Origin: Streptomyces sp. Act143
GTDB taxonomy: Bacteria > Actinomycetota > Actinomycetes > Streptomycetales > Streptomycetaceae
Direction: 5' to 3'
NCBI RefSeq assembly: GCF_003143935.1
Contig: NZ_QFRX01000001.1
Coordinates: forward strand, 9,207,403 to 9,271,402
Length of the DNA: 64,000 nt
Shown: one piece after another, positions 7,824 through 15,469 of the stretch
Numbering within the stretch: position 1 is the stretch's first letter
Layout: every line of letters starts with the position of its first letter
Position numbers and translations under genes: made by a program
The notes under the pieces: model-generated
Told to the model about the DNA's origin: nothing
The model's database searches: none
The model's input: the letters and a program-made list of their open reading frames with translations, nothing else

Positions 7824-9425
7824 TTGAAGCACCACAGACCGACAAAGCGGGCCGCGGCGTTCGGTTCCGCCGGAGTGCTCGTCACGGCGACCCTGATAGC
7901 CGGGGCCGTGGCGGCGCCCACCGCGAACGCGACCGCGGGCGCCCGGCACGGCCAGGACCGCGAGGCCCGCGGTGCCGCCATCGCCGCCGCCCGGGCCGAG
8001 AAGGCCGGCATCGACTGGCAGGACTGCCCCGCCGACTGGGGGCTGGAGAAGCCCATCCAGTGCGGCTGGGTCACCGTGCCGCTCGACTACGCCAAGCCCT
8101 ACGGCAAGCAGATCAAGCTCGCCGTGGACCGCATCGGCAACACGGGCACCCCCGCCGAGCGCCAGGGCGCGCTCGTCTACAACCCCGGCGGACCGGGCGC
8201 CTCCGGCCTGCGCTTCCCGCGCCGGGTCACCACCAAGGCGCCGGTGTGGGTCAACACGTCCAAGGCGTACGACTTCGTGGGCTTCGACCCGCGCGGCGTC
8301 GGTCACTCCGCGCCCATCTCCTGCATCGACCCGCAGGAGTTCGTGAAGGCGCCCAAGATGGACCCGGTGCCCGACTCCGAGGCCGACAAGCGCGCCCAGC
8401 GCAAGCTCGCCCGCGAGTACGCCGAGGGCTGCTACGAGCGCAGCGGCGAGATGCTGCCGCACATGACCACGCCGAACTCCGCGCGCGACCTGGACGTCAT
8501 CCGCGCCGCGCTCGGCGAGAAGAAGCTCAACTTCCTCGGCGTCTCCTACGGAACGTACTTCGGTGCCGTCTACGGCACGCTGTTCCCGGGCCACGTCCGC
8601 CGTATGGTCGTCGACAGCGTCGTCAACCCCTCGCGGGAGAAGATCTGGTACGAGGCCAACCTCGACCAGGACGTCGCCTTCGAGAAGCGCTGGAACGACT
8701 GGCAGGACTGGGTCGCCGCCAACGACGCCGCCTTCCACCTCGGCACCACCCGTGCCGAAGTGCAGGCGAAGTGGCTGGAGTTGCGGGCCACCGCCAAGAA
8801 GAGCCCGATCGGTGGCGTGGTCGGTCCGGCCGAACTGATCGGCTTCTTCCAGAGTGCCCCGTACTACGACTCCGCGTGGGTCTCCACCGCCACCGTGCTC
8901 AGCAAGTACTTCGCCGGTGACACCCAGGCGGTCGTCGACGCGGCGGCCCCCGACCTCTCCGACACGGCGGGCAACGCCTCCTCGGAGAACGGCAACGCCG
9001 TCTACACGGCCGTCGAGTGCACCGACGCCAAGTGGCCCACCAGCTGGCAGAAGTGGGACCGGGACAACACTCGGCTGCACAAGGACTACCCGTTCCTCAC
9101 CTGGGCCAACGCCTGGATGAACCTGCCGTGCGCCACCTGGCCGGTCAAGCAGCAGACGCCGGTGGACGTCAAGACCGGCAAGGGCCTGCCCGGTGTGCTG
9201 ATCGTCCAGTCCGAGCGGGACGCGGCGACCCCGTACGGCGGCGCGGTCGAGCTGCACAAGAGGTTCAAGGGCTCCCGGCTGATCACCGAGAAGGACGCGG
9301 GCTCCCACGGCGTGACCGGCCTGGTCAACCCGTGCATCAACGAGCGGGTGGACGCCTACCTGCTCAGTGGCAAGCTGGACGCCGCCGACGTGACGTGCGG
9401 ACCGCACGCCACGCCGAAGCCGTAA
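7824..9425 (+). CDS. tap: Secreted tripeptidyl aminopeptidase
   Basis: A 533-residue alpha/beta-hydrolase peptidase very similar to the Streptomyces lividans Tap enzyme, which removes N-terminal tripeptides from secreted proteins. A signal peptide is visible: positive KHHRPTKRA, a hydrophobic stretch, and a cleavage site near APTANA-TA (about residue 36). The nucleophile is Ser241 in GVSYGTYFG. The acid lies in VQSERDAATPYGG and the histidine in DAGSHGVTG. The oxyanion segment NPGGPGASG and DFVGFDPRGVG are typical of the TAP-like family. The TTG start at 7824 is the only in-frame codon placed correctly after GGGGAGG. The SD is partly in a hairpin. Confidence 0.95.
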   Translation: MKHHRPTKRAAAFGSAGVLVTATLIAGAVAAPTANATAGARHGQDREARGAAIAAARAEKAGIDWQDCPADWGLEKPIQCGWVTVPLDYAKPYGKQIKLAVDRIGNTGTPAERQGALVYNPGGPGASGLRFPRRVTTKAPVWVNTSKAYDFVGFDPRGVGHSAPISCIDPQEFVKAPKMDPVPDSEADKRAQRKLAREYAEGCYERSGEMLPHMTTPNSARDLDVIRAALGEKKLNFLGVSYGTYFGAVYGTLFPGHVRRMVVDSVVNPSREKIWYEANLDQDVAFEKRWNDWQDWVAANDAAFHLGTTRAEVQAKWLELRATAKKSPIGGVVGPAELIGFFQSAPYYDSAWVSTATVLSKYFAGDTQAVVDAAAPDLSDTAGNASSENGNAVYTAVECTDAKWPTSWQKWDRDNTRLHKDYPFLTWANAWMNLPCATWPVKQQTPVDVKTGKGLPGVLIVQSERDAATPYGGAVELHKRFKGSRLITEKDAGSHGVTGLVNPCINERVDAYLLSGKLDAADVTCGPHATPKP

Positions 9426-9431
9426 CACCCG

Positions 9432-9460
9432 GGGGCGGCCCGCAGAAGGGCCGCCCCTTT
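9432..9460. terminator. Intrinsic terminator after tap
   Basis: A perfect 10-bp stem GGGGCGGCCC (9432-9441) / GGGCCGCCCC (9448-9457), with a 6-nt loop and TTT. It lies between the convergent ends of tap and the epimerase gene and may serve both. Confidence 0.85.
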
Positions 9461-9461
9461 C

Positions 9462-10490
9462 TCATGCCGTCAACCAGGCGTCCTCCGCCGCGTAGTCGAA
9501 GAGGTCGCCGTACGCCTGGGCCATCTTCGGGTAGGCGTCCCGCCAGTCCCGCCCGGCGAGCTGCGCCTCGATCGAGGCGACGGTCTCGGCCAGCCGGTCC
9601 GCGTACCGCACCACCGGCCGGTACCCCAACTCCCGTGCCGCGGCGGACATGTCGCAGACGACGGGAGCCGGCACCGACCACGGGGTGTCGCCGACACCGG
9701 GCGCGGGCGGCGGCCCCTCGACGAGGACGTCCTCCCGCTCCACGCCCATCACCGCGTCGACGGTCCGGGCGATCTCCGCCACCGTCGGTGCGTCCGGGTC
9801 GACGGCGTTGAGGACACGGGTCCCCGGCCGGGCTGCCGCCAGCCGGATCAATTCGGCGATGTTGTGGACGCTCGCGGGGTGGAACCGGCTCTCACCGCCG
9901 TGGGCGAGGACGCGCCGGGTCCGCCCGTCGAGGTTGCGCTTGACGAAGTAGAGCTCGCGCGGCGACCGGCAGTACGGCCCGTGGACGGCCCCGGCCCGCA
10001 GCAGGGTGCTCGGCAACGCCGCGCCTGCGGCGAGGAGTTCACGTTCCAGGGCGGCCTTGCGGGTGCTGTAGGAGCGCTCGCCCGGCCGCACCGTGCGCTG
10101 GTCCTCGGTCAGGGGCACCGGGTACTCGGGGAACCCGTCCGGCTCGTCCTGTGTGTCGAAGTTCCGTCCCTTGTCGTCCTCGTACACCGACACGCTGGAC
10201 ACGACGACGGCGGACCCCACGCGCCCGGCGAGCGAGGTCAACTGCCGTGCGTGGGAGGGGCCGTAGGCGACCATGTCGACGAGCACGTCGCACCCGTCGC
10301 CCACGACGGCGGCCAGCGCGGCGTCGTCCTCCCGGTCCACCCGGGCGGCACGCACGTCCTCCGGCCAGCTCTCGTCCCGGCCGCCGCCCCGCGAGGCGGC
10401 GGTCACCTCCCAGCCCTCCCGGGCCAGCACACCCACCGCCGCCCGACCGATCTGTCCGGTCGCCCCGATCACCACAGCACGTCGCGTCAT
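9462..10490 (-). CDS. NAD-dependent epimerase/dehydratase family protein
   Basis: A 342-residue extended short-chain dehydrogenase/reductase. The N-terminal Rossmann motif is VVIGATGQIGRAAVGVL (residues about 6-22). The active-site Tyr-x-x-x-Lys is YSTRK in ERSYSTRKAALERELLA, and a SSVSVYEDD segment carries the conserved Ser. The substrate is unknown. The tail GRDWRDAYPKMAQ is characteristic of a Streptomyces subgroup. The ATG at 10490 starts directly before the Rossmann strand; a longer frame adds 21 unlikely residues. It is monocistronic and convergent with tap. Confidence 0.85.
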   Translation of the reverse strand: MTRRAVVIGATGQIGRAAVGVLAREGWEVTAASRGGGRDESWPEDVRAARVDREDDAALAAVVGDGCDVLVDMVAYGPSHARQLTSLAGRVGSAVVVSSVSVYEDDKGRNFDTQDEPDGFPEYPVPLTEDQRTVRPGERSYSTRKAALERELLAAGAALPSTLLRAGAVHGPYCRSPRELYFVKRNLDGRTRRVLAHGGESRFHPASVHNIAELIRLAAARPGTRVLNAVDPDAPTVAEIARTVDAVMGVEREDVLVEGPPPAPGVGDTPWSVPAPVVCDMSAAARELGYRPVVRYADRLAETVASIEAQLAGRDWRDAYPKMAQAYGDLFDYAAEDAWLTA

Positions 10491-10549
10491 GCGGGGACCG
10501 TACGCCGCTCCCGCCGGGGTCTCCCAGGGGTTTCTGCCGACAGCAGAGG

Positions 10550-11275
10550 TCACCCGAGCGGCATGCGCGGGAACCGCCGCTCCTTCTCCGACCTGGCCTC
10601 GGCGTCCTTCGCCTTCGCGACGGCCGCGTACTCGTCGACGTACTCCTGCTGCGAGAGGCTGAGGATGGCGTACATGATCTCGTCGGTGACGGCGCGCAGG
10701 ATCGCCTTCTCGTTCTCCATGCCGGCGTAGCGGGAGAAGTCGAGGGGTTCGCCGAAGCGGATGTCGACGGGGTGGAGGTTGGGGATGACCTTCCCGGGCG
10801 GCTGCGCCTCGAAGGTGCCGATCATCGCGCAGGGGATGACGGGCACCCCGGCCTTCAGCGCCATCACCGCGACGCCGACCTTGCCCTTGTAGAGCCGCCC
10901 GTCGTGCGACCGCGTGCCCTCCGGGTAGATCCCGAGCAACTCGTCCTTGGCGAGCACCCCGAGCCCCTCGCGGATGGCCGCCTGCCCCGCCTCCTTGCCG
11001 GTGCGGTCGACCGGGATCTGGCCGGCGCTCCGGAAGAAGAACGCGGTGAGCCGGCCCTTCACGCCGCCTCCCGTGAAGTACTCCTTCTTGGCCAGGAACG
11101 TGATGCGCCGCTTGAGGATCGCCGGCATCAGGAAGTGGTCGGAGAAGGACAGATGATTGCCGGCGACGATGGCCGCACCGTCGGCGGGCACATGCTCCAG
11201 ACCTTCGATCCGGGGCCGGAAGACCAGTCTCAGCAGTGGTCCCAGCAACACGTACTTGAGCAGGTAATAGAACAA
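10550..11275 (-). CDS. 1-acyl-sn-glycerol-3-phosphate acyltransferase (PlsC family)
   Basis: A 241-residue membrane-associated acyltransferase of phospholipid synthesis. It has an N-terminal hydrophobic stretch (FYYLLKYVLLGPLLRLVF), the HX4D catalytic motif NHLSFSD, the glycerophosphate-binding segment YPEGTRS, and GVPVIPCAMIGT. The start is assigned to the TTG at 11275, which follows GTGAGGAG with good spacing; homologues begin with the same FYYLLKY. The C-terminus is charged and helical. It stands alone, with no clear operon partner. Confidence 0.88.
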   Translation of the reverse strand: MFYYLLKYVLLGPLLRLVFRPRIEGLEHVPADGAAIVAGNHLSFSDHFLMPAILKRRITFLAKKEYFTGGGVKGRLTAFFFRSAGQIPVDRTGKEAGQAAIREGLGVLAKDELLGIYPEGTRSHDGRLYKGKVGVAVMALKAGVPVIPCAMIGTFEAQPPGKVIPNLHPVDIRFGEPLDFSRYAGMENEKAILRAVTDEIMYAILSLSQQEYVDEYAAVAKAKDAEARSEKERRFPRMPLG

Positions 11276-11515
11276 GGGACGCTCCTCACTCCGGCATATC
11301 GGCTCAACCGCCGCGTTCCAGCAGGTCAACCGGCGTGTCGTGGGGGTGCCAGTGTAAGTGCATGCGGGAGCGCGGGGAACGGGGGCGCGGGTGGGGATGG
11401 CCGCGGGGACAGCCTGGTGTGCGCGGCGGCCCGGCGGCAACGTGATCGAGTGCACGATGACGGAAACGCGAGCATGAGTGGCGGACACGTGGGTCTTGTG
11501 CGGGCCCAGGGGAAG

Positions 11516-11549
11516 GGGGTGCGGCTCCCCCTCCGGAGAGCCGCACCCC
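11516..11549 (-). terminator. Terminator after rocD
   Basis: A perfect 12-bp inverted repeat GGGGTGCGGCTC (11516-11527) / GAGCCGCACCCC (11538-11549), with a 10-nt loop. It is located 11 nt after the rocD stop on the minus strand. No U-run follows. Confidence 0.75.
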
Positions 11550-11559
11550 GTTCGGCCGC

Positions 11560-12783
11560 TCAGCCCCGCGCCAGCACCGTCTCCAACGCCCCGAGCGCTC
11601 CGGCGAGTTCATCCGCCGTGATGGTCAGCGGCGGCGCTAGCCGAATGGTCGACCCGTGGGTGTCCTTCACCAACACCCCTTCCCGCAGCAGCCGTTCGCC
11701 GATGTCGCGTCCGGTGCCGAAGGACGGGTCGATGTCCACGCCCGCCCACAGTCCGCGCGCCCGGAAGCCGAGCACACCCTTGCCGACCAGCCTGGTGAGT
11801 CCGTCCCGCAGCAGCACCCCCGACTCGGCCGCCCGCTGCTGGAACTCGCCCGTCTCCAAAAGCTCCACCACCGCCGTGCCCACCGCCGCCGCCAGCGGGT
11901 TGCCGCCGAACGTCGAGCCGTGTTCGCCGGGGCGCAGCACCCTCAGAACGTCCCGGCGGGCCACCACCGCCGACACCGGCACGATGCCGCCACCCAGCGC
12001 CTTGCCCAGCAGCAGGACGTCCGGGACGACCGACTCGTGGTCCACGGCGAGCGTGCGGCCCGTGCGGCCCAGGCCCGACTGGATCTCGTCGGCGATGAAG
12101 AGGCAGCCCTTGCTGCGGGTCAGCTCGCGGACACCGGTCAGATAGCCGTCGTCGGGGATCAGCACACCGGCCTCGCCCTGGATCGGCTCCAGGAGCACCG
12201 CCGCCGTCGTCTCGTCGATCGCCGCTTCCAGGGCCACCAGGTCGTTGTAGGGCACGATCCGGAAGCCCGGCGTGAAGGGGCCGAAGCCCGCCCGCGCCGT
12301 CTCGTCCGTGGAGAAGGACACGATCGTCGTCGTACGGCCGTGGAAGTTCTCCGCGGCCACCACGATCGTCGCCTGGTCGGCCGGGACGCCCTTCACCTCG
12401 TACGCCCACTTGCGGGCCACCTTGATGCCGGACTCGACCGCCTCGGCGCCCGTGTTCATCGGCAGCACCATGTCCAGGCCCGTCAACGCGGCCAGCCGCT
12501 CGGCGAATTCGGCCAGCTTGTCGTTGTGGAAGGCGCGGGAGGTGAGGGTGAGGCGGTCCAGCTGGCGGTGGGCCGCCTCGATCAGGGCCGGGTGGCGGTG
12601 GCCGAAGTTGAGAGCCGAGTAGCCCGCCAGCATGTCCAGGTAGCGGCGGCCCTCGACGTCCTCGACCCAGGTGCCCTCGGCGCGGGCGACGACCACCGGA
12701 AGGGGGTGGTAGTTGTGCGCCAGCACCGGTTGCTCGGCGCGGATCAGGTCGGCGGACGAACGCGTGGTCACGGGAGCGGTCAT
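11560..12783 (-). CDS. rocD: Ornithine--oxo-acid aminotransferase
   Basis: A 407-residue class III PLP aminotransferase that converts ornithine to glutamate semialdehyde. The PLP lysine is Lys261 (LLLGKALGGG), the cofactor Asp is Asp232 (LFIADEIQSGLGRTG), and MNTGAEAVES is the ornithine aminotransferase version of the family motif. The start ATG overlaps the stop of the upstream DDAH-like gene (ATGA), so the two are coupled. The pair suggests a route from arginine or methylarginine towards glutamate. A terminator follows immediately. Confidence 0.93.
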   Translation of the reverse strand: MTAPVTTRSSADLIRAEQPVLAHNYHPLPVVVARAEGTWVEDVEGRRYLDMLAGYSALNFGHRHPALIEAAHRQLDRLTLTSRAFHNDKLAEFAERLAALTGLDMVLPMNTGAEAVESGIKVARKWAYEVKGVPADQATIVVAAENFHGRTTTIVSFSTDETARAGFGPFTPGFRIVPYNDLVALEAAIDETTAAVLLEPIQGEAGVLIPDDGYLTGVRELTRSKGCLFIADEIQSGLGRTGRTLAVDHESVVPDVLLLGKALGGGIVPVSAVVARRDVLRVLRPGEHGSTFGGNPLAAAVGTAVVELLETGEFQQRAAESGVLLRDGLTRLVGKGVLGFRARGLWAGVDIDPSFGTGRDIGERLLREGVLVKDTHGSTIRLAPPLTITADELAGALGALETVLARG

Positions 12784-13604
12784 GAACGGATCTCCTGAGT
12801 GCAGCACTTGATGCCGCCGCCTGCCTTGCGGAACTCGGACAGGTCGACGGGCACGGGGACATAGCCGCGGTCGGCGACGGCGGCGGCGAGGGCCTCGGCC
12901 TGCGGCGCGATGAAGACGTTCCGTCCGTCGGACACGGAGTTGAGGCCGAAGGCCAGCGCGTCGTCCAGCGTCGCCGTCACGGCGTTCGGGTACAGGCGCG
13001 CCAGCACCTCCCGGCTGCCCGGCGAGAACGCCTCCGGGTAGTAGGAGATGTTGTTGCCGTCGACGGAGTCGTCCAGCACGAATAGAGCCGTGTCCAGGTG
13101 GTAGAAGCGCGGGTCCACCAGCGTCAGGCTGATCACCGGGTGCCCGAAGAACTCCTGCACCTCGCGGTGCGCCTCCCGGGTGGTGCGGAAACCGGTGCCG
13201 GCCAGCACGTACCGGCCCGTCCAGACCAGGTCGCCCTCGCCCTCGCAGACCGACTCGGGGCGGTGGACGTCGAAGCCCGCCGCCTTGAACCACATGTCGT
13301 AGTGCGTGGACTCGGGGCGCCGCTCGGGCGCGTGGAAGAGGGAGCCGAAGACCCGGCCGTCCACGACGACCGCCGAGTTCGCGGCGAAGACCATGTCCGG
13401 GAGACCGGGGGCCGGCTCCACGCTGTCGACGGTGTGGCCGTGGGCCCGGTAGGCGCCGATCAGCGCCTGCCACTGTTCCCGGGCCAGGTCCACGTCGACG
13501 CGGACATCGGGTTGCATCCAGGGATTGATCGCGTACTGCACGGCGAAATGTCTGGGTTCGCAGACGAGGAAACGCCGTCGGCGCGGCACACGGGAGTCGG
13601 ACAC
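12780..13604 (-). CDS. Dimethylargininase (DDAH) family amidinohydrolase
   Basis: A 274-residue guanidino-modifying enzyme. Catalytic features are His169 (RFYHLDTALFVLDD), the acidic CEGEGDL motif (residues 120-126) and the nucleophile Cys267 in GGGIKCCTQ. Members hydrolyse N-methylarginines or arginine to citrulline; the exact substrate cannot be read here. The GTG at 13604 has GGAGG 9 nt upstream. A longer frame adds 25 non-homologous residues. It is the first gene of the DDAH-rocD operon, with a divergent-looking palindromic regulatory region and an Lrp/AsnC gene directly upstream in the same direction. Confidence 0.85.
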   Translation of the reverse strand: MSDSRVPRRRRFLVCEPRHFAVQYAINPWMQPDVRVDVDLAREQWQALIGAYRAHGHTVDSVEPAPGLPDMVFAANSAVVVDGRVFGSLFHAPERRPESTHYDMWFKAAGFDVHRPESVCEGEGDLVWTGRYVLAGTGFRTTREAHREVQEFFGHPVISLTLVDPRFYHLDTALFVLDDSVDGNNISYYPEAFSPGSREVLARLYPNAVTATLDDALAFGLNSVSDGRNVFIAPQAEALAAAVADRGYVPVPVDLSEFRKAGGGIKCCTQEIRS

Positions 13605-13679
13605 AGAGGGGTTCCTCCGCTTCCTGGGTGTCGACTGGGGGTTGACACCAAGGTAGGAAGTGACGGTCACGCCCGACAA

Positions 13680-13715
13680 GCAACGAGAATTGCGTGTCTG
13701 CGCAGGAATGCTGCG
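13680..13715 (-). promoter_or_regulatory. Two phased inverted repeats upstream of DDAH-rocD
   Basis: GCAA-N6-TTGC (13680-13693) and CGCAG-N5-CTGCG (13701-13715) are perfect inverted repeats. Their centres are about 21-22 bp apart, which is two helical turns. They lie in the 153-bp gap between the Lrp/AsnC gene and the operon. Spacing and symmetry suit a multimeric Lrp-type regulator. Confidence 0.55.
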
Positions 13716-13757
13716 TCTTCGACCATGAGCACGCAGGTTCGCTGCGCGCTCGGATGT

Positions 13758-14243
13758 TTATTCGGGAGCCGGCTGAGTGGCGCCCGCCTCAGGGCTCTCC
13801 GGGAGCAGATGCGACAGCACCATCACGCTGATCGTCTTGCGGATGAACGGCTCCACCCTGATCCGCTCCAGCACCTCCTCGAAGTGCTCCACGTCCCGCG
13901 CCCGCACATGCAGCAGCGCGTCCGCCCCGCCCGTCACCGTCATCGCCGCCGTGATCTCCGGATGGTTGCGCACCACCTCCGCGAGCCGCCGCGGCGGCGC
14001 CGCGCCCTCGCAGTACACCTCGACGTACGCCTCCGTGCGCCAGCCCAGCGCCGACGGCTGCACGGTCGCCGTGAACCCGGTGATCACGCCGGTGTCGCGC
14101 AGCCGGTCCACCCGCCGCTTCACGGCCGTCGACGACAGCCCGATCGCGGCACCGATCTCCGCGAAGGACGTCCTCGCGTTCGCCATCAGCGCGGTGACGA
14201 TCTTCCGATCGAGCTCGTCGAACGCGGCCAACCTGCTGTTCAT
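13758..14243 (-). CDS. Lrp/AsnC-family transcriptional regulator
   Basis: A 161-residue regulator with an N-terminal AsnC helix-turn-helix (LDELDRKIVTALMANARTSF-like, then GLSSTAVKRRVDRLRDTGVI) and a C-terminal RAM effector-binding domain (AYVEVYCEG, VTGGADALLHVRARD). Lrp/AsnC proteins sense amino acids. Its position just upstream of the DDAH-rocD operon, in the same direction, suggests that it controls arginine/ornithine catabolism through the inverted repeats in the gap. The ATG at 14243 matches the family start. Confidence 0.92.
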   Translation of the reverse strand: MNSRLAAFDELDRKIVTALMANARTSFAEIGAAIGLSSTAVKRRVDRLRDTGVITGFTATVQPSALGWRTEAYVEVYCEGAAPPRRLAEVVRNHPEITAAMTVTGGADALLHVRARDVEHFEEVLERIRVEPFIRKTISVMVLSHLLPESPEAGATQPAPE

Positions 14244-14328
14244 GGCCGCACTGTATCCACCGGTGCCCCCTCCGTGGCCGGCACGGACGCCGACACCTCA
14301 GCGCATGTCCAGACGTACGAATTACTCC

Positions 14329-14343
14329 TACACTCCGGGTTCA
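14329..14343 (+). promoter_or_regulatory. Putative leaderless promoter of the LytTR operon
   Basis: TACACT (14329-14334) is a good -10 hexamer placed 8 nt before the ATG at 14343. No Shine-Dalgarno sequence is present, so transcription probably starts at or next to the start codon. The -35 is poor. Confidence 0.4.
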
Positions 14344-15092
14344 TGCTGCGCGCCCTGGCTGTCGACGACGAACGCCCCTCGCTGGAGGAACTGCTCTACC
14401 TCCTCAACGCCGATCCCCGCATCGGCAGCGCGGAGGGCGCCGGCGACGCGACCGAGGCGCTGCGCCGCATCAACCGGGCCCTGGAGTCCGGGCCGCACGG
14501 CCCGGAGGCGATCGACGTCGTCTTCCTCGACATCAACATGCCCGGCCTCGACGGCCTCGACCTGGCCCGGCTGCTCACCGGCTTCGCCACACCGCCGCTG
14601 GTCGTGTTCGTCACCGCCCACGAGGACTTCGCCGTGCAGGCCTTCGACCTCAAGGCCGTCGACTACGTCCTCAAACCCGTCCGCAAGGAACGCCTCGCCG
14701 AGGCCGTCCGCCGGGCCGCCGAACTCAGCGACGCCGCACCCCGCATCCCCGTGCACGAACCCGATCCCGACCACATACCCGTCGAACTCGGCGGCGTGAC
14801 CCGCTTCGTCGCCGTCGAGGACATCACCCACGTCGAGGCCCAGGGCGACTACGCCCGGCTGCACACCACCAAGGGCAGCCACCTCGTCCGCATCCCCCTG
14901 TCCACCCTGGAGGAACGCTGGCGCAACCGCGGCTTCGTCCGCATCCACCGCCGCCACCTGGTCGCCCTGCGCCACATCGGTGAACTCCGCCTCGACGCCG
15001 GCACGGTCAGCGTCCTGGTCGGCACCGAGGAGCTCCAGGTCAGCCGGCGCCACACCCGCGAGCTGCGCGACCTGCTGATGCGGAGGGCCTGA
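14343..15092 (+). CDS. LytTR-family response regulator
   Basis: A 249-residue two-component regulator. The receiver domain (residues 1 to about 125) has the phospho-acceptor Asp in DVVFLDINMPGLDG, plus FVTAHEDFAVQAF and the lysine of YVLKPVRKE. The C-terminal LytTR DNA-binding domain (about 145-245) has VEAQGDYARLHT and FVRIHRRHLVAL. It is the first gene of a unit with a small membrane protein, a symporter and a LytS-like kinase. By analogy with YpdAB/BtsSR it probably controls carboxylate uptake. The large upstream open frame is non-coding shadow. Confidence 0.93.
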   Translation: MLRALAVDDERPSLEELLYLLNADPRIGSAEGAGDATEALRRINRALESGPHGPEAIDVVFLDINMPGLDGLDLARLLTGFATPPLVVFVTAHEDFAVQAFDLKAVDYVLKPVRKERLAEAVRRAAELSDAAPRIPVHEPDPDHIPVELGGVTRFVAVEDITHVEAQGDYARLHTTKGSHLVRIPLSTLEERWRNRGFVRIHRRHLVALRHIGELRLDAGTVSVLVGTEELQVSRRHTRELRDLLMRRA

Positions 15093-15093
15093 C

Positions 15094-15456
15094 ATGCCGC
15101 CCCCGGACCCCGCCGAGCGCCGCGTCGTCGTCACCGGCCCGCCCCGCCGCACCCGCCGCACCACCGGCTACTACCGCCCCCGCACCGAGATCGACGAGCA
15201 GACCACCCTCGGCCACACCTACGTCCGCTCCCTCATGCGCAGCCAACTCCGCGCCGGACTCACCGTGTTCGCCGTCCTCGGCCTCCTCATCGGCCCGCTC
15301 CCGCTGCTGTTCGCGGCGATGCCCGACGCCCGGCGGGTGGAGTGGGCGGTCCTCGGCTTCGGCATCTACGTCCCGCTGGTGCTGCTCGCACGCTGGTACG
15401 TGCGGCGGGCCGAGCGCAACGAGCGGGACTTCGTCAGGCTCGTGGAAGACCGATGA
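15094..15456 (+). CDS. Small two-helix membrane protein linked to a symporter
   Basis: A 120-residue protein with a basic, Pro-rich cytoplasmic N-terminus (about 50 residues, PPRRTRRTTGYYRPRTEIDE) and two membrane helices (about 57-78 and 86-103). A charged tail follows (RRAERNERDFVRLVEDR). It starts one base after the regulator stop and ends 13 nt before the symporter. Its size and position resemble the DUF485/YjcH partner of acetate permease ActP, but the sequence similarity is only general. Confidence 0.75.
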   Translation: MPPPDPAERRVVVTGPPRRTRRTTGYYRPRTEIDEQTTLGHTYVRSLMRSQLRAGLTVFAVLGLLIGPLPLLFAAMPDARRVEWAVLGFGIYVPLVLLARWYVRRAERNERDFVRLVEDR

Positions 15457-15469
15457 GACACACGGACCG

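Noticed and set aside
7802..8920. 372-codon frame starting at an ATG within the tap hairpin
   Set aside because: It is out of frame with tap and lacks homology, while tap continues with a signal peptide and a full alpha/beta hydrolase.
13652..13657. TTGACA hexamer on the plus strand upstream of DDAH
   Set aside because: No -10 at proper distance and no plus-strand gene for nearly 700 bp; the genes here are on the minus strand.
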